Shown: piece after piece, positions 18,660 to 31,095 of the stretch
How the letters are laid out: every line of letters begins with the position of its first letter
How positions within the stretch are numbered: the stretch's first letter is position 1
Assembly: GCA_958496175.1 (NCBI GenBank)
Contig: OY292278.1
Coordinates: 36,642,001 to 36,706,000, forward strand
Length of the DNA stretch: 64,000 bases
Source: Sisyra terminalis
Lineage: Eukaryota > Arthropoda > Insecta > Neuroptera > Sisyridae
Direction: 5' to 3'
Notes under the pieces: generated by a model
The model's input: only the letters and a program-made list of their open reading frames with translations
Database searches by the model: none
Told to the model about the DNA's origin: nothing
Made by a program: the position numbers and the translations under genes

Positions 18660-18687
18660 GTGTTTCTACAGTGACCTGTAGAAACAC
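18660..18687. repeat. perfect 12-bp hairpin
   Basis: GTGTTTCTACAG, loop TGAC, CTGTAGAAACAC. It lies just outside the MITE and its target duplication. Function unknown; could be the remnant of a small palindrome. Confidence 0.6.
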
Positions 18688-20293
18688 CTGCATACAATGA
18701 GGATTTTATAAAAGTTTCTTTTTAATATTTTAATGTATAGAAACCTTCTGAACCTTTTGAACCTTCTTGCCAAATATTTACCGTATTTCTATGAGTAGGC
18801 GTACCATACTTCGAGAAATCCTATCTTAGAACACGCGAGAGTCCAACGAATAACACTTAAATGCAAGGACATAAAAATTTTAAAGAACAAGTCCTCTCGA
18901 ACCAGGAAAATTGAAAAATCTTCTTCTGAACTTTAAATTGACTATGAATAACGTTTAAGTGTTCTATGATTAACTGTTTATGATTAAAAATGTTTACCTG
19001 TTTTGGGTTTTCATATCCGGCAATCATAAAGCTTTCTTTTTCTTTTACATTATCCATAATTCCCCTATGTTAGAATTATTTTATAGAAATATTTATTAAG
19101 AATATCATAATACTTTTGACAAGAGGTATTGTGGAGTAATTAAGTTTCATAATGAGAGTTCATGGCTATGAAATAAGAAACGCGGACCCCTAAATACGCG
19201 AGTCTACTCGCACTTATTCCCTTTTTTTATCGTGCGATATGAAATTTTCCGGACGGGATTTTCGGTGGAAAATTCGCAGGTCATCAATCAAGGGTATTAA
19301 TAGGGACGAGATGAGTTCGATTCGGATTCGCGGTCTCCGATATAATTTATAACTGTCATATTCGCATTGAAAAGTGGCTTAGGTGCTCGTTCTTTGTTGC
19401 ACTCATTCCGGCACTGCAGCTGCAACTGCTCCGGGAATGAGACTTGGCCGTATCTTCACTTCATTCGGTTATAACAATTCGAAAAACATTAATTTTTATT
19501 ATTTCGCTCCATCCCCCGAGCCGCCCCACGCTATTCCACGGGGGCGGAAATCTGCACTCGGCTCTCGCAACCCACACGCGGATCACGGCCAGACAGACGG
19601 ACCGTGGTGCATACACATTGCATAATATCATTTCGAATGAATGCAAATGCAATTTCCAAATGCAATCCGTCATAAAAATATACTTTATGTGTATATTAAC
19701 ATGTCATTTTTGACACAAATATTTATGGAAATTTTTTTGAAAAATGGATTCTGAATTCGGTGCTCCGAAGACCGAAGAAACCGAAATGGGGGCGCGCTCG
19801 TAAAAATTAGAACGTTTAAAAATAATGAAGCAATTACTGGGAACGTTTTCATTTTATAACAAATCTACTAAAAAAAGCTTCAATTAACTTTCAGGCTTCT
19901 AAGCTTTGGTAGCACTTCTATTTTTTTGGAACTCTGGCTGCTTTTAGCTAAATTTCCATTGTACAATTTTCATCAATTTTTCCTTACTCAAAGTTTCTGT
20001 TGTTTTTTGTTGATATAAAAATAAGGACAGCAAAAAAAAAGTTATAAAAAATATAAATTTTGATTTATTATATTTATCAGTAATCTAAGAGTTTCCCTAG
20101 TTTTTTGACGTAACACCGTTTAAGTAAGTTAAGTTGCATGTTCAAAAAGTTTCATTTGAACGACATCGATAATTACTTACCTAAGAAGTCCATCGACTTT
20201 ATCAAAGAAACTATAAATACATGATATACATGTGGTTTTCATGCTATAAATACATGCCTTTGACTAAGTAATTTATTAAATATAATCAAACTT
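18688..20293. other. gene-free stretch
   Basis: No gene recognised. Around 19150-19800 the DNA is GC-richer and transposon-free, with several overlapping open frames of 70-90 codons on both strands but no domain or splice pattern. It could be a conserved non-coding block. Confidence 0.45.
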
Positions 20294-21320
20294 ATGTAAC
20301 TCCAGGAATAGCGCTATAATACTTTATGAAAAGGATCTAACAATATTATGACAGTATAACAAAGAGGTGAAGTAATATAAATATATTTTTCCTGATTTTA
20401 CTTGAAGGTTCAATTTTCCACGAGGTTGAATTCCTTCCACCAATGTCATCCTGCCTCTGGCAAGGTGTTTGGGAATTGATGTAGTCCATATCTCGTTTCA
20501 ATAAATCCAGAATTTCAATTCGCCTTCTTCCTTTATTCTAAAAACCTATATTTTACCAAAAACAATTCAAGTATTGCAACCTCAGGAAAAGCGCTTTAAT
20601 ACTCTATGAAAAGGTTCTGACAATATTATGATAGTATAACGAAGAGGTGAAGTAATATACACATTTTTTTTCCTGATTTTGCCTGAAGATTCAATTTTCC
20701 ACGTGGTTGAATTCCTTCTTCCAGTATCGTCTTGCCTCTGGCAAGATATTTTCAAATCGGAGTAGTCCATTCCTCGTTCCAATAAATCCAGAATTTCAAT
20801 TCGTCTTCTTCCTTTATTCTGGAAATCATCGAAATCATCGAAACCATCGAAAAGAAACTTAAAGATTTAAGTTTCTCTTCTAAAAAATCGAGTATCAAGA
20901 ATCGTTTTCCTCTCAAATTGTGATCAATTCTGTTATATTTTCTTTTTTGCACCATATCGATAGTGATTTTTTCTTCGTTGACTCTTCTCAATACTCCTAC
21001 ATCGGTGATTCGGTTCTTTCATTTAACTTTTTCCTTCTTACTACTTAGCCATTTCTCAACCTTCTCCAGATACTTCCTTTATTGTTTTTCGATGATCCGG
21101 GTTTCCGATCCATATACTCTCCACAAACAGCACTTAAACGACAGCTTCCAGTATCCAAGTTCCAATTTTCCAATCAGAAGGTTCCTCTTAGCATTAAGTG
21201 CAATTTTCTTCATAGTAATTAAATATTGAAATTGGGTCACTTTTTTTACTTGTGAGGGCTTTACTTTGATGTTAATGGGCATTTTGCTCTCCTTAGGATC
21301 CAGGTTTTCATCCATTTCAA
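20294..21320 (-). pseudogene. LINE C-terminal remnant with duplicated 3' end
   Basis: Minus strand. The sequence KVTQFQYLITMKKIALNAKR (about 21190-21260), then KCCLWRVYGSETRIIEK, then RRVNEEKITIDMVQKRKYNR and HNLRGKRFLILDFLEEKL match the stretch after the reverse transcriptase of LINEs annotated in insects as endonuclease-reverse transcriptase (QFxYLGS, YGSETW, RVNEE, WIGHxLRG). The YADD-containing part is absent. The 3' end is present twice, 20294-20540 and 20574-20820, at a spacing of about 280 bp and with clear divergence. Stops and frameshifts throughout. Confidence 0.6.
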
Positions 21321-21479
21321 TTGAAACGAATATCTACTTGGTGGAATCTTACAACTATTTCACTGAGGAAACATCTAGTAAGAATTTTGATATATACTCG
21401 GGTGTTCTAAAAAATATTTCTTGAAATGTTAGTTTAGTTGTATTGAAGTTTGTTATTTTTTATTGGTACCTATTTGCAT

Positions 21480-21640
21480 GAACTCCTTTTAGAGGGTTAC
21501 TAAAATAATTACCGAATAAAAAATTATGGTTCTCGAATATTTTTTTTCCTGATTGTAGGATTACTTTTCCGTGTGATTAAACTCTGCCCTACAGCTACGT
21601 CTATTCCTGATCCCTAATCTAGTCCTATTTTTATTAAGCT
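21480..21640 (-). repeat. third, decayed copy of the LINE 3' tail
   Basis: TTTTTTTTCCTGATTGTAGG and TTTTCCGTGTGATTAAACTC resemble TTTTCCTGATTTT and TTTTCCACGTGGTTGAATTC in the duplicated LINE tail at 20294-20820. The match is weak but collinear. Confidence 0.35.
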
Positions 21641-23249
21641 TATACGATTGAGTTGTATCGATTGGGAAAGCGGCTTCGGTTCACTACTAAATTTGGTTTT
21701 TGACCGAAAAAATTATATTTTGAAGGAAACATATGAGATCAATTTGATATGGAGATCGTTTATTCTTTATTGAAATTTAAAGTGTACTGCATATTATTTC
21801 TATATGATAGTACTTATGGTAAGATTTCTCTTATTTTTGATATTATACTAGGACTAACCAATATCAATAATAGTCCAATTATTCCGATTTCATTTAGTGA
21901 TTCTGATAAAAATAGTTTCCTAGATTAATAAAATCAAACTTTAATTTGTTCTTTTTATATCACTTGAGGCTGGAACGACCCTAAATGTTGCATTAATGAT
22001 TTAAAAAGTTGATATATTTTCCACTCTTTCGTTTTTATTAGTTTTACCTTAGGGACTATTTTGCGCGTTACATTCTCAAGTACTTGTTAATATTGGATAG
22101 ACATTTTATTATTCAGAGGTAAACTTTTAATTTGACAGACTAACAAAATAAAAAGCCACATAATTATTCTACTCGTAACTTTTATACAGAATAGAGAAAA
22201 AAGTTTTCATTTAAGGGAAAAATAAATCCAAACACGACAAATTATCAAACTTAACATTAAACGTCCTGACTTGAACGATTTACTCCATGTCCAAGTTTTG
22301 GTAAACCTGTTTCTTTTTCTTTTTTAAGGAAGTTGCACTTATAATTATTATTTGATAAATCTTTTGTGATAGAAAGAAGGTAAAGTTCAACCACGTGGGA
22401 AACCAAACCTGCCATTAGACAGAAAATGGGACAAAAATATACTTACTTTTCTGCACTTGAAATTGATTTGGTTCGAATTTAAGAATCAAAATCCTTAGAG
22501 GACCTTGTTATTTCATTAAGAGATGGTATTTTCACATTAAGATAGATAAAACATATCGTTAAAATTTAACATATGCTATGAATTTCATAGGTAAACACTT
22601 ATCTGTTAGATAAATCCGATAAATTTAATCAACTCTTATTACATACATGAAAAACGCACGATTTCTCTAAACCACGGATAAAATTCTATCTGGAAGATAA
22701 ATATCACTATTTATATATATCGGTGCTTTTATTATGACACTAGTTATTTCAATCATTAAACTGCTATTGTCTAACTTTTAAACCTGCTAAATCAATTGAG
22801 AAAATCAATTATTTTTTTGCTATGTTTTGAAAAATTATTTCAAGTTCATCAAACATCGCTATTTTTGCCATCCACTATTGCTTTTTCTTTTTTTAATTTT
22901 AAAATTATGACTTAGTTTTTACTTAAATAGTTATTATTTTTTTACAGGAAAATATCAGAGAGGAAAGCATGAAAAGGCTTTTCTAAGACTGAAAAGGAAT
23001 TCAAACTGGTTTGGGAATATTGTCCAGTATTTCCACACTGAGTTGCCGAATTGCGAAGATTCTGAATCACTTAAGAAGATCATGAAACAATTACTCAGGA
23101 GAAAAATTCTTTAAGGAAAAGCAGAATTACAATATGCTATTGTTTGAGGAGACAATTTTCCTCCATTGGGATAGATGCAACTCAACTGAATACAGAAAAT
23201 ATAATGCAGAGGAGAAAACTGCATTATCTCCCACTTAGATCATAGTTAA
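21641..23249. other. gene-free stretch
   Basis: AT-rich, with no frame, RNA gene or repeat that I can name. The part from about 22950 may belong to the LINE fragment that follows, but I could not align it. Confidence 0.4.
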
Positions 23250-23900
23250 ACAGGCCACTTTAGTGGAGAAATTTGAGAATAGTATCCAACTAAAAATCGG
23301 CTGAAAGTTTAATCGAAAGTGAAGGTGAGAATTGGCTGACGTCTTTACCCAGAAAGGATCCCAATCACTTTTGACAGACCCACTGCCCATACTTGGAGTT
23401 ACAAGATCGGCAGTGAAAAATACCATCAAGAAATGGATTTACAAAAACCACTGCTTAACATGGAAGAACTATTACTGGACAGTTAAAGAATGATGGGAAA
23501 ACCAATCAATCAAATCACAAAAACTAACTTCTGAAATATAAGAAAAAAATCTTCCAAGAATCTTATAAGAAAATTGGTGAGAGTGGTAACCGGCCACTAT
23601 GGAATGGAGATGTATCTGCATACAATTGGATTACATGTGGATGATCTAAAATGCAGGTTCTGTCAGGTAAAGAATAAAACCACTTCGAATGTGAATGTTC
23701 AAATGGGAATGTGAAGTTCTGAACGATTGGAGAAATGAAGAACTGGATATAACAAGCCCTGGAACTGAAACTGTCGAAAAGTACCTAGTGTGACGAGTGT
23801 TAAGGTTTGCTCAGCTACTTGGTCTTAATTTGGTGAAGTAGGGATTCAGGAAGCACAATAATCCCTGAGGCTGCAGTGTTGAGGCTTATTTAATCTTATT
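23250..23900 (+). pseudogene. LINE RNase H / C-terminal fragment (copy C)
   Basis: Plus-strand remnant of the same jockey/I/R1-like type as 1095-1640. It reads ELADVFTQKGSQSLLTDP, LPILGVTRSAVKNTIKKW and KNHCLTWKN (about 23330-23470), corresponding to the ADELARxGS...GPEPxLGI segment, then, after stops, a tract with GHYGMEMYLHTIGLHVDDLK before a Cys-rich remnant (CRFCQ). Several stops and frameshifts. No antisense EEP fragment is attached here, unlike copies A and B. Confidence 0.6.
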
Positions 23901-25994
23901 CTGGATTTTCCAACTTAATAAAAAAAGGGTGAGAATTTGCTATTAAAAACAGATGAACGGTGAAAAGTCGATAGTGGAAAACCTTGTATTTTAGTACTTG
24001 ATTGAGTTTTATGATTGAACTATGATTGACTCTTTGGTTTTTGATTCCAAGATGATCAACTAAAGACAAATTAGGTTATTGATACCAGAAGTTCTTTGAT
24101 ATATTTCCTTTTTAATTGTTTCAATAGCTTATTGGTATTAGAATTAAGAAAACCAGTTAAGCTTTCAGCTTAACCTCAACAATTGACTTTGTCTAAAATC
24201 TGACGAGCAATTTAATCCTGTTTGTGAGCTTTACGGTGCTTCGATTAGAAAAAACTTTTAATATTATATGCGTTGAAAATTATAGTACTTTGAATACTCT
24301 TAATTGATTCCAAGAAATAAAATTGGTACATTGGTTCATTTTACTGATATAAAGTGATGTGCCAGTAGTTTGTCGTAAGAACTTTGCGGAAAATTTAGCA
24401 ATTAGCAATTTGTCGGCCATTTTTTTTTTTGAAATCGTAATTTAATGATGAAAGGAAAAGTTGTTGAAAAATCGTGTGAGGCCTCGAACATTAAATCCAA
24501 ATAAATAACCGTTTCACAAGGTGCAGTTGTTAAAATCTGATAAAGTCATTTTACATAGACATTTTTTGGTTAATTACGCCCCAACAAAATTTCTCCTTCG
24601 AAAATCTCCCCAGATATTCCGTCCCGTTCGAATCGGTTGGGGTCCCCGTTGTACAAGAGCGAGAGCATTGTGGTTCGAAAAGATAAAAACGACTCTTAGT
24701 GGGCCCATTAAATGATTCATTTTACGAATTTTATGGATTTTATCACAAATTTCAATCTTGTTATGGTCATCTTCAGTCTTCGTGGGTATTGCATCTCACT
24801 CGCACCCGGCTACTGGATCGCGCGTTTTTCAAACAAATCTTTCAAGACGATTTGAGAGGAAAAGAAAAAATATACAAGTTGTTGACAAGTACGTGGAACG
24901 TAACACGATAACAGTGAGGGCATTAATGACCATTGCGGAGCAGTTAGGGGACTCCGGGGAAACCAGAACCAGCTGTGAGAGTTCTTAATCGTGGTAATTA
25001 ACACGTGAAGAATTTTTTTATTCTTGACGATTTTTAAAAAAATTTAAATATTTATATGTATATGAATAATGTGAAGCAGTTGGTGAGACCACCTGAATAG
25101 AAGAAAAAGAATTTCGAGATTCATAACATAGTTAATAATGACATTAAAACTCATCCAAACAACAACAAAAAAAATGGAGAAATTTGAGCTGTCCAACAGC
25201 TCGACAACATGCAATTTTTTTTTCGTCTATCATCGCATTAATTCTTGACGAAAAAAATTTTTTTAAAAAATTATTCGACAAGTCATACGATGAAATATTT
25301 ATAAACTTGGCAACGCGATGACTAAATTTCAGATGTAAAAAATGGAGACGGGTCTGGAACGCGGGATTAAAAATTGGAACAATTTCCTGATCTCCCGAAA
25401 TAAAATTAAACTTCATTACTCACCACGTGCTGCACAAAAAGATTTTGAAGATAAATACCTTAATGTGCTAAACTCTGACTCATGAACAATAATCAAAACT
25501 TTTTTTGATTTGTCTTCTTCAATTTCGTCTTAATACTCACCAAATACAAAAATAGTACAGCAAAACTCTTTAATAATTCAGCATTTTTAAATTGGCGGAA
25601 AAACCGAAAATTACCCAACATTTCCTTTCACTTATATCAGATACATGAGCACAGTAAATGAGAAAATATAATCAAGTTTAAACTACGTGGAACAATATTT
25701 TCTCGTCAATATTCTTATCAGATTACCTTCTAAAATTTAACACTTTCATAAAGTCTTAAATTTAAAAAAAAATATCTTAATGCCTTTCCATTTTTTTTCC
25801 TGTTTATGTCTTACGATAACAACAGAAAAAGGATACTTTTGAATTCAAGAAAGATATCTAAAGAATTTTCAAATAATGACGGAGAATTGTTTCAGAAGAA
25901 AAAAAATCTATCTACATTTGTTTTACGTTCACAAGAATTTCAAGAGATTTAAAGAGCCTTTTTTTTAATCTTATTTTTCGTCACTTTGTAACAA
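23901..25994. other. gene-free stretch
   Basis: No recognisable gene. 24500-25400 is less AT-rich, with open frames of 64-90 codons lacking motifs; possible conserved non-coding DNA. Confidence 0.4.
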
Positions 25995-26107
25995 ATTAAA
26001 GTTTCAGCGACTATAGCGGTTATAAAGATCTGTAAACCGAGAAACATTATAAATTTTACCTAACAAGGAATTCGAATGCATGGTACCGGTTTGATTACTT
26101 GTCTACC
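25995..26107 (-). mobile_element. tRNA-derived SINE, copy S3 (decayed)
   Basis: Antisense match to the SINE at 17693: body (AGCGACTATAGCGGTTATAA, AAACCGAGAAACAT) and, toward 26100, a degraded B box (GGAATTCGAATGCA) and A-box region. Its head end touches the foldback element that starts at 26109. Confidence 0.5.
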
Positions 26108-26108
26108 A

Positions 26109-26454
26109 GAAAGCCAAAGTATGTTTCTGATGCTTTTCAATCCAGAGCAAGAAACCAATGAAATCATTTAATTTGGAAATGGAAAACACTTATTTTCCTG
26201 TAATTAACTTCTAAAAGAAATGGAATTCATATCATCCTCAATAATTCTCTTAATTTTCTGAATATTCCACTCAAAATCAAATAAATATTGTATGAAGATT
26301 GAATGATCTAATACCTATTTGATTTTGAGTGGAAAATTCTGAAAATTAAGAAAATTATTAAGGCTTATATGAATTCCATTTCTTTTAGGAAAATTACAGG
26401 AAAATCGGTGTTTTCCATTTCCAAATTAAGCATCAGAAATATTCTTTGGCTTTC
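26109..26454. repeat. 346-bp foldback element
   Basis: Ends GAAAGCCAAAG and CTTTGGCTTTC are perfectly inverted. Long imperfect arms follow (for example AATTTGGAAATGGAAAACAC against GTGTTTTCCATTTCCAAATT, and TTCCACTCAAAATCAAATA against TATTTGATTTTGAGTGGAA), around a loop near 26285-26315. The left arm carries roughly 38 extra bases. No coding capacity. Confidence 0.7.
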
Positions 26455-29209
26455 AATATTAGGATCTTTGGATTTTTAGTCGTAGAACTCTTCACCAACC
26501 ATATCCAAAATACCATGCTATCGTGAGGCTATTTTACTATACTCCTAAATCTATAATTTTTAACCCTTAATAACAACTTCTTGACCACATCTTATGTTCA
26601 AAGAGTGCTTAACGTAATGCTAAAGCCGAGGTAACAAACTAATTATCCACCTGATAAAACTACCTTCTATCGGTTATGCTCCCTTCTGCACTTCCAATTC
26701 ACTAAATACCGTTCCGAAAAATACTCCAAATACTCATCATTTTTATCCCCAAAGAACAATTGTCTTTGGTGGAAACCTCAAAATTCTTGGGTTTTTCACG
26801 GTACCGTTGGCAATTCGCTGGGGTGAATGGTTTCTGTGTAAGAGGCAATAAAGTATGTGTTTTAATTTTATTGATCCCAAATCAGTAGCTGGTCGAAAGT
26901 GGAATAAATTTCTTTATAAATCCAAATATAAAAGCTATGCTACTATTCCTACATTATTTATCAACCCTAAAGTAGATAACTAGTTGATAACGAACCAAAG
27001 TGTCAGAATGTTATTGATGAAATTAGAAATGGAGAAATCTATACAATACTGAATTTCATGGCCGAGTGAACATAAGAAAAACATAGAAAATCAGAATACT
27101 AAGGCCATTGTCCAAGAGAAAAATTCTTAAGAGTTATTATTAATGAGATCTTGCGGAATTATATTTAAACGTTCTTTCTTAAATCCTTACAGATTCCATT
27201 GAATACCGAAAGTGAAGTAAAGACCAAAGGAAATTACCTACCACATCTCTTATGGCTTAGAAAAATGTTTTTCGGGAAACCTATAGGTAAAAGTTAACTG
27301 CAAAAATTTCCAGAAAAAACGGATATTCAAAGAAATTTTCTTGGGAATCATGACATTTTTCTGTCTTCCTTTTCTATCCTACTTTCTCGAGATAATTTTA
27401 TTCAGTTTAGTCTGGTAATTTGAATAGAATCTAGGAAATATTTTCCAGAGAAAATAGCCTTTAATAATTATAATTATGCAACGTGTTGGGGTATAAAATA
27501 TATCTCTCAGTCTTCTGTCCTTCCGTACTTATGGTATCCTATGATGTCATCTTCCATGTCTCCTCCTGTGCTAGATGTGTGGCTTCATTATATAGTCAAG
27601 GCATAATGTAAAGAATCTTTCTCTGCTTTTTTACTTTTCATTTTTTCTTCTTTTTATTAGTAGTTTGATTCCTCCAGTTCTTCTATACATATGGACAAAA
27701 AGTACTGCTAGTAAATCTAGTTTATTCTATGTATAAGTTAGTTATATACAATATACATATGTTTAGTTCCTGCAATATGGATTTATTATCTAGTTCTTTT
27801 TTTCTTCCAAGAATTTCTGTATGCTTTTGTATTAAATATGAGACGTGAACATTTAATGGAAAAGATATTGGATATTAAGATCATTTTTATAATTTTTCAA
27901 CTTGTGGCCATTCAAAGTTGATATATTTAGTGAAAAAATAATACACCTATAAAATTTAGGGTTCCTACTGCAATAATAAGAATCAAGAAAATAATTTTGA
28001 GAAAATTTTTTACATAAAAATATGAAAATCAATCGTTTGGTTACAAAAGCTCATTAAATTTTCAAAAAGCAAAAAAAAAAATATACCGAAGAAAAAAACG
28101 TTCTTCTATTAATTAAAGAGCTACTTAAAGTCTTCATGCTACCGATCAAGTCTTTTCCGGGATCGACTTTTTGTCTTTTTTCCCCGTATCGCGTTTGTTC
28201 ATGGCGCACAATTTTCTCCCTGTTCTTCCCAAGTTATATAAAATCTAATAAAAGAGACGAGGCGAATTAATTAGCATGCATTATTTCTGATCTGTAACAG
28301 GAGACGTAGACAAAGAAGACGATCTCGCGACGGCAAAGTGGGAAAAAAGGGACCACCGTCGGTAATGGGGTTCGAAGGAGTAGAAAAACGCCCGCATCCT
28401 TATTGAACTCCTGTTTTATGGAAGTGCCAACGAAAAATAAGAGGACGCCTCGATGCTTGCCTTCAATGCTCTTTTACGCTTTCACGCCCTTAAACAGTCG
28501 CTGGCTTTTAGAGATCGTTAACGGTTTGATTATTTATTTAAAAAAAAATGGGAAATTTTCATTAAAACTCGCCGGGAACTGGACGAAAGAAAAGCTATTG
28601 AATTAATCAATTAATTCATTATTCATTTCGATTTGAGATTCTCAACAACTTTTGAAGGCCTGTCAATATTAATATCGCACAAAATGGTACTAATAATACT
28701 TGAAATCTCTTGTACCATACATTTCAAGGTCGACTTTGCTTCTTCAAAACTTTATCATCAATTATTAAAATCAATCAATTTCTTCTATAAAACAAAAGAT
28801 TGTAAGTACTTGAACAATTCTTCGTTGAATTTCAACACAATATTGTTATTTCGATGACCGAACCTTGCGGAATCGGTGAACGAAAGCTTTTTATCATTTC
28901 TTAAGTTTTATAAAGTTTATTTTTATGTCATCCATTATGGTCTTCTTTTAGCTAGTTTTCCTTAATCAGTTTTTGTTTCTGATACTTTAATAGTAGCCAC
29001 TTTTGCAAAATGTACCTATGGGTGTCCAGAAGCCTTTAGATCAAATTTGGAAATTTTTAATTTATATAATTAAATTAAGAAAATTAGTAAAAATGTTAAG
29101 ATGTTTGTAAAGTGTAAATTGTACGTAAAGATGTATGTCAAATGTCAAAATGTAGATGCAACTTTGATAACTAACTTAACTGAAGAGCAATAAGAAGATA
29201 AGTAGAAGG
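26455..29209. other. gene-free stretch
   Basis: No gene. The block 28100-28620 is GC-richer with a 67-codon frame (28403-28606) that has no motif. The rest is AT-rich and probably old, unrecognisable transposon sequence. Confidence 0.4.
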
Positions 29210-29363
29210 CAAGGTTTGTAAATTACACATGTCGCTCCATTAGAAAAAAAAATTACGTCATACGAAGAATTTTGAAGTTGAATCAGTCAGAAGATATGTA
29301 CGAATTTCTTCTGGATACGTCACGTTGCCATCATGAGGCCACCTGTGTATTTTATAAACCTTG
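29210..29363. mobile_element. MITE with 9-bp target duplication, copy 2
   Basis: 154 bp, inverted relative to copy 1 at 18496 and of equal length; ends CAAGGTTTGTAAATTACACA and TGTGTATTTTATAAACCTTG. Flanked by AGTAGAAGG (29201-29209) and AGTAAAAGG (29364-29372), again nine bases with one mismatch. The shared interior includes GAATTTCTTCTGGATACGTC. Confidence 0.7.
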
Positions 29364-29889
29364 AGTAAAAGGAGGAAAATGGACCAATAAAAGATAAAAA
29401 AATTAGTGATAAATCTTGCCGTGGAAAGACAGTATGAAGAAAGAAAAAATTCCCAGAATTTTATGGTTTATATACATAGGTATTCGAGAACAAAGATTTT
29501 GGTTAATGTTAATATTTCAGGAATAGGAAGCAAACTGCCGCCATAGATAGTTATCCAGGGATATCTAATCTAATTTTTTGAGAAAAAAAATGAAAATTTG
29601 ACCAATTGAAAAGAGGAACAAGAAATCAGAATGAGTAGAAAGAAACGGAAGACTTTACGGCGGAAAGCCGTAGTATGTAAAAACCAAAATTTCAAAAGTA
29701 TACCATTAGCATAGTTTTCTTAACATTGGTAAATCTGGAGTAGGAGCGATACTGTCGCTTTAGATAATTGTCCTGAAATACGTGATGCTATCGTGAAAAC
29801 CCTGTAATGTTTTCATAATTAACCAACGGAAGGTCCTATTCCTAGTAACTATCTCTTATTTATCAGTAAACTAAATCCATAATTTTAAC

Positions 29890-30720
29890 ATCTTTGTTCC
29901 AGTAAAAGTGTACGAATACAATGTTCCAGCTATGATATACTTCCTCAACTACATAAAAGTTACTGACACAGTACAAAAGGAACGACTATGGAGCATTCTT
30001 ATCGAAATAGGGGCCCCAAAATATCCTTTATATTTATTAAAAGTTTTATACGACTATAACAGAATATGCATAGAAATAAGAAGGAATTTTTCAACATGTT
30101 TCAATGTCCGAAAAAGCGTCAAAGAAGAGTAAGTTCTTTCCCCAATTCCCTTTAATACTCATGGAGAATGGAATACTAAAAACGCTCTAGAAAACTGTAA
30201 GAACGAAATCTCCATAGTGGGAAAAAGTCCAACTTAAATAGTTCTAGTATAGAACGACCTGGAAAGGTTTAAGCTTCTTCAACGTGTGGAAGCTGGAAGC
30301 TGTTTGAAACTAGCCTCCAACTACAGGACCAAATATTGATTGTTGATTGTAGACAAACTTAAGATCATTCCAATGCTACTTCGACAAATTCACGACAAAG
30401 ATCGATGATACTGTTTTCTTAATCAGTAAGATTCAGAGCCATAAATCGAGAAAAGGATTGGGATAGCAAATGAAGCACTGGGTAGACTAATTAAAACATG
30501 AAATATTGATTACAATATCCAGAAAATGATTAAAAAGAGACTTCTTAAAGCGTTGATCATTTCCATCATGACCAAAGCGCCAGAATCTAGGACACTAAAA
30601 GCATCAATAGAAAAATAGAACTGTTTGGAATTATGTGCTACCGCAGGATACTGAGGATTTATTGGATGAACCGCACAACAATCAAGAAAAAAAGATCAAG
30701 ATTGCGGCTTTTTTTCAAAA
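29890..30720 (+). pseudogene. LINE reverse transcriptase remnant, RTE-like
   Basis: 29908-30130 encodes MIYFLNYIKVTDTVQKERLW, then SILIEIGAPKYPLYLLKVLY and a stretch ending FNVRKSVKEE. This is motif A (normally CFVDYxKAFDTV) through the region before the QGC motif of insect endonuclease-reverse transcriptases. Later pieces in shifting frames match the downstream part: KLLQRVEAGSCLKL, VDCRQT, EKRIGIANEALGRLIKT and, at 30633, MCYRRILRIYWMNR. The catalytic YADD segment is not seen. Stops and frameshifts throughout. It resembles the 21-kb LINE remnant but lies on the other strand. Confidence 0.65.
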
Positions 30721-30846
30721 ACTTTAATACTCTCCTGTTCGGATTCACCAGTTGCATTTGCTGTAGTTACAATATTAGTTTACTCATAATTAATCCATTG
30801 GATACTCTTGGACAAAATGGGCCACTTTTATATTGTTTATACAAGT

Positions 30847-30995
30847 CAGGGATGGTGAACCTTTTTGAGACGTGGATCTAATTTGTTATTAGTTCTTAAT
30901 ACTAGCTCGTGGGTCACTAATGTGGTTCCCATTAGCGCCTCACAAAGTAAAACAGAGAGGGAGCGATATAAGTGCTAAGGAAATCTCTTTTTACT
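30847..30995 (+). repeat. hAT-like left terminus
   Basis: CAGGGATGGTGAACCTTTTT opens a segment with the look of hAT termini (CAGGGGTGGGxAACCTTTTT) and GTGGGTCACTAATGTGG further in. No matching right end with the same flanks was found. Confidence 0.45.
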
Positions 30996-31012
30996 AATAT
31001 AAAATACAAATG

Positions 31013-31095
31013 GTTGCCTAGCCGTCGTGGATAAGTTAAAAAAGCTTGCGTCTGACCCACGCGTCTTAAGTTCGCGATCACAGTTCTAAGTCATA
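31013..31095 (+). repeat. tRNA-Val-like pseudogene or SINE head
   Basis: A tRNA-like stretch: TAGCCGTCGTGG (A box), an anticodon arm TGCGT-CTGACCC-ACGCG with anticodon GAC (Val), then AGTTCGCGATC (B box). The acceptor stem does not pair, so it is not a functional tRNA; it may be the head of a second SINE family. The body is different from copies S1-S4. Confidence 0.45.

Noticed and set aside
31013..31095. Functional tRNA-Val gene
   Set aside because: The anticodon arm and B box are recognisable, but the acceptor stem does not pair and the D-arm is wrong.
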